From Lysobacteraceae bacterium P (GTDB lineage Bacteria; Pseudomonadota; Gammaproteobacteria; Xanthomonadales; Xanthomonadaceae), in contig SCOX01000010.1 in assembly GCA_005503055.1 (NCBI GenBank), forward strand, positions 1-64,000: a stretch of 64,000 nt of DNA, in the 5' to 3' direction. Positions 63,143-64,000 of this stretch are shown here, one piece after another. Under the pieces are notes generated by a model. That model was given only the letters and a program-made list of their open reading frames with translations. It was not told the origin of the DNA and did not search any database. Position numbers and translations under genes: made by a program. Each line of letters begins with the position of its first letter. The first letter of the stretch is position 1.

Positions 63143-64000
63143 ATGGGACGTGCGCCACGTTGGGCCATGCTGTGCCTCGCAGGCTTGTGCCTGCTGCTGT
63201 GCGAGGCAGTTGCCGCCCCGTCCGCGGGAACGATCGAACTGCGCCTGGCCAGCACCGAGGTCCCACTCGCCCCGGCGATGCGCTACGTCCACGACGCGGA
63301 GGCATCGGGCGACCTGGACTCGGCGCTGCAGTGGTTGCAGCAAGGCCGCTTCGCTCCGTTGCCCGACGGCCGGACGTCGCTCGGCTTCCAGGACGGCGCC
63401 TTCTGGTTCCATGCGCGCGTGCTCAACCGCGACAACGCCGAAACGCGCTGGCTGCTGGTGCAGAGCTACGCGCTGAGCGACCGCATCGATGTCTACGCGC
63501 GTTACGCCGATGGTCGCGTCGCGTTCCAGGCCGGCGGCGACCACCTGCCCTTCGGCGCCCGCAGCATCCGCTACCGCCATCCGAACTTCTGGGTGACACT
63601 GCCACGCGACGAACCGGTGGATCTGTTCGTGCGCGTGCAGAGCGAGAGTTCGATGCAGGTGCCGCTGTCGCTGTTCACGCCGGTCGCCTTCGCCGAACTC
63701 TCGCGTGACGCGCAGTTCGTGATCGGCGCGTACTACGGAATCTTGCTGGCGTTGTTCTTCTACAACATGGCGCTGTGGCTGAGCCTTCGCGACGCCAGCT
63801 ACTTCTGGTACCTGTTCCACCTGTCCGCGTTCGGGCTCGTGCTGTTCACGCTCAACGGGCTGGGCTTCGAGTACCTGTGGCCGAACTCGTCATGGTTGAG
63901 CGACCGCATGGTGCCGCTGTCGATCTGCCTGGCGCAAATAGGCATGCAGCAGTTCGCGCGCATCTTCCTCGGTTTGCGCGAACGATGGCCGCGCGGCGAC
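63143..64000 (+). CDS. 7TM sensor protein with extracellular DISM domain, partial (286 aa visible)
   Basis: Start ATG 63143 with AAGGGGAAG upstream; the gene runs out of the window. Signal peptide of about 25 residues, then an extracellular 7TMR-DISMED2 beta domain at about 30-185 (LGFQDGAFWFHARVLN, YALSDRIDVYARY, RHPNFWVTLPRD), then the start of the 7TMR-DISM membrane part (IGAYYGILLALFFYNMALWL, FHLSAFGLVLFTLNG). Proteins of this architecture usually end in a GGDEF or histidine kinase domain; the output domain is not visible here. Divergent from the his operon. Confidence 0.88.
   Translation, partial: MGRAPRWAMLCLAGLCLLLCEAVAAPSAGTIELRLASTEVPLAPAMRYVHDAEASGDLDSALQWLQQGRFAPLPDGRTSLGFQDGAFWFHARVLNRDNAETRWLLVQSYALSDRIDVYARYADGRVAFQAGGDHLPFGARSIRYRHPNFWVTLPRDEPVDLFVRVQSESSMQVPLSLFTPVAFAELSRDAQFVIGAYYGILLALFFYNMALWLSLRDASYFWYLFHLSAFGLVLFTLNGLGFEYLWPNSSWLSDRMVPLSICLAQIGMQQFARIFLGLRERWPRGD

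Overview
The window comes from a high-GC gammaproteobacterium of the Xanthomonadaceae, most like Lysobacter. The reasons are the base composition, a histidine operon headed by a TrpR-like regulator, an efpL/DUF6058 pair, surface autotransporter lipoproteins, and intergenic palindromes built on CGTCATCCCGGCGAAAGC and GTAGCCCGGGTAAGCGCACC that resemble those common in this family. This is inferred by eye; no search was run.

Layout. Positions 1-7.7 kb are a plastic accessory region. It holds the tail of an IS30-type transposase, a three-gene minus-strand operon whose lipid A acyltransferase-like middle gene is frameshifted, an array of about fifteen 21-bp repeats, small unknown genes, a reading frame broken at a C10 tract, and a lower-GC gene fusing a P-loop kinase-like domain to a NUDIX domain. 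From 7.7 kb the window is mostly ordinary chromosome: fused isobutyryl-CoA mutase (icmF), a Sel1/prolyl-hydroxylase-like protein, leucine dehydrogenase and isovaleryl-CoA dehydrogenase. At 16-22 kb two tandem subtilisin-type autotransporter lipoproteins follow; one has all its catalytic residues and the other has lost all of them. Positions 23-38 kb carry the rest of leucine catabolism (thiolase, methylcrotonyl-CoA carboxylase beta and alpha, methylglutaconyl-CoA hydratase, HMG-CoA lyase, an SDR dehydrogenase). These are interrupted by two Ala-zipper lipoproteins, a bactofilin pair and a Fur-controlled feoAB iron operon. A GGDEF/EAL protein is embedded in the leucine operon.

Positions 38-53 kb carry efpL, a DUF6058 gene, a GNAT gene, a DUF2388/DUF4105 pair, D-2-hydroxyglutarate dehydrogenase divergent from serA, a NUDIX hydrolase, an outer-membrane barrel, two paralogous amino-acid permeases and the methionine-salvage genes mtnB-mtnD-mtnC. 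Positions 53-55 kb hold a YdeI-like protein and a secreted phosphoesterase. Positions 55-63 kb are a complete, tightly overlapping operon hisR-G-D-C-B-H-A-F-IE on the minus strand, with a perfect inverted-repeat operator over its promoter. The window ends inside a 7TM sensor gene.

How the genes work together: leucine dehydrogenase through HMG-CoA lyase and thiolase form an almost complete route from leucine to acetyl-CoA and acetoacetate. IcmF can interconvert the branched acyl-CoAs that feed it and that prime iso-fatty acids. D-2-hydroxyglutarate dehydrogenase plausibly removes the by-product of SerA.
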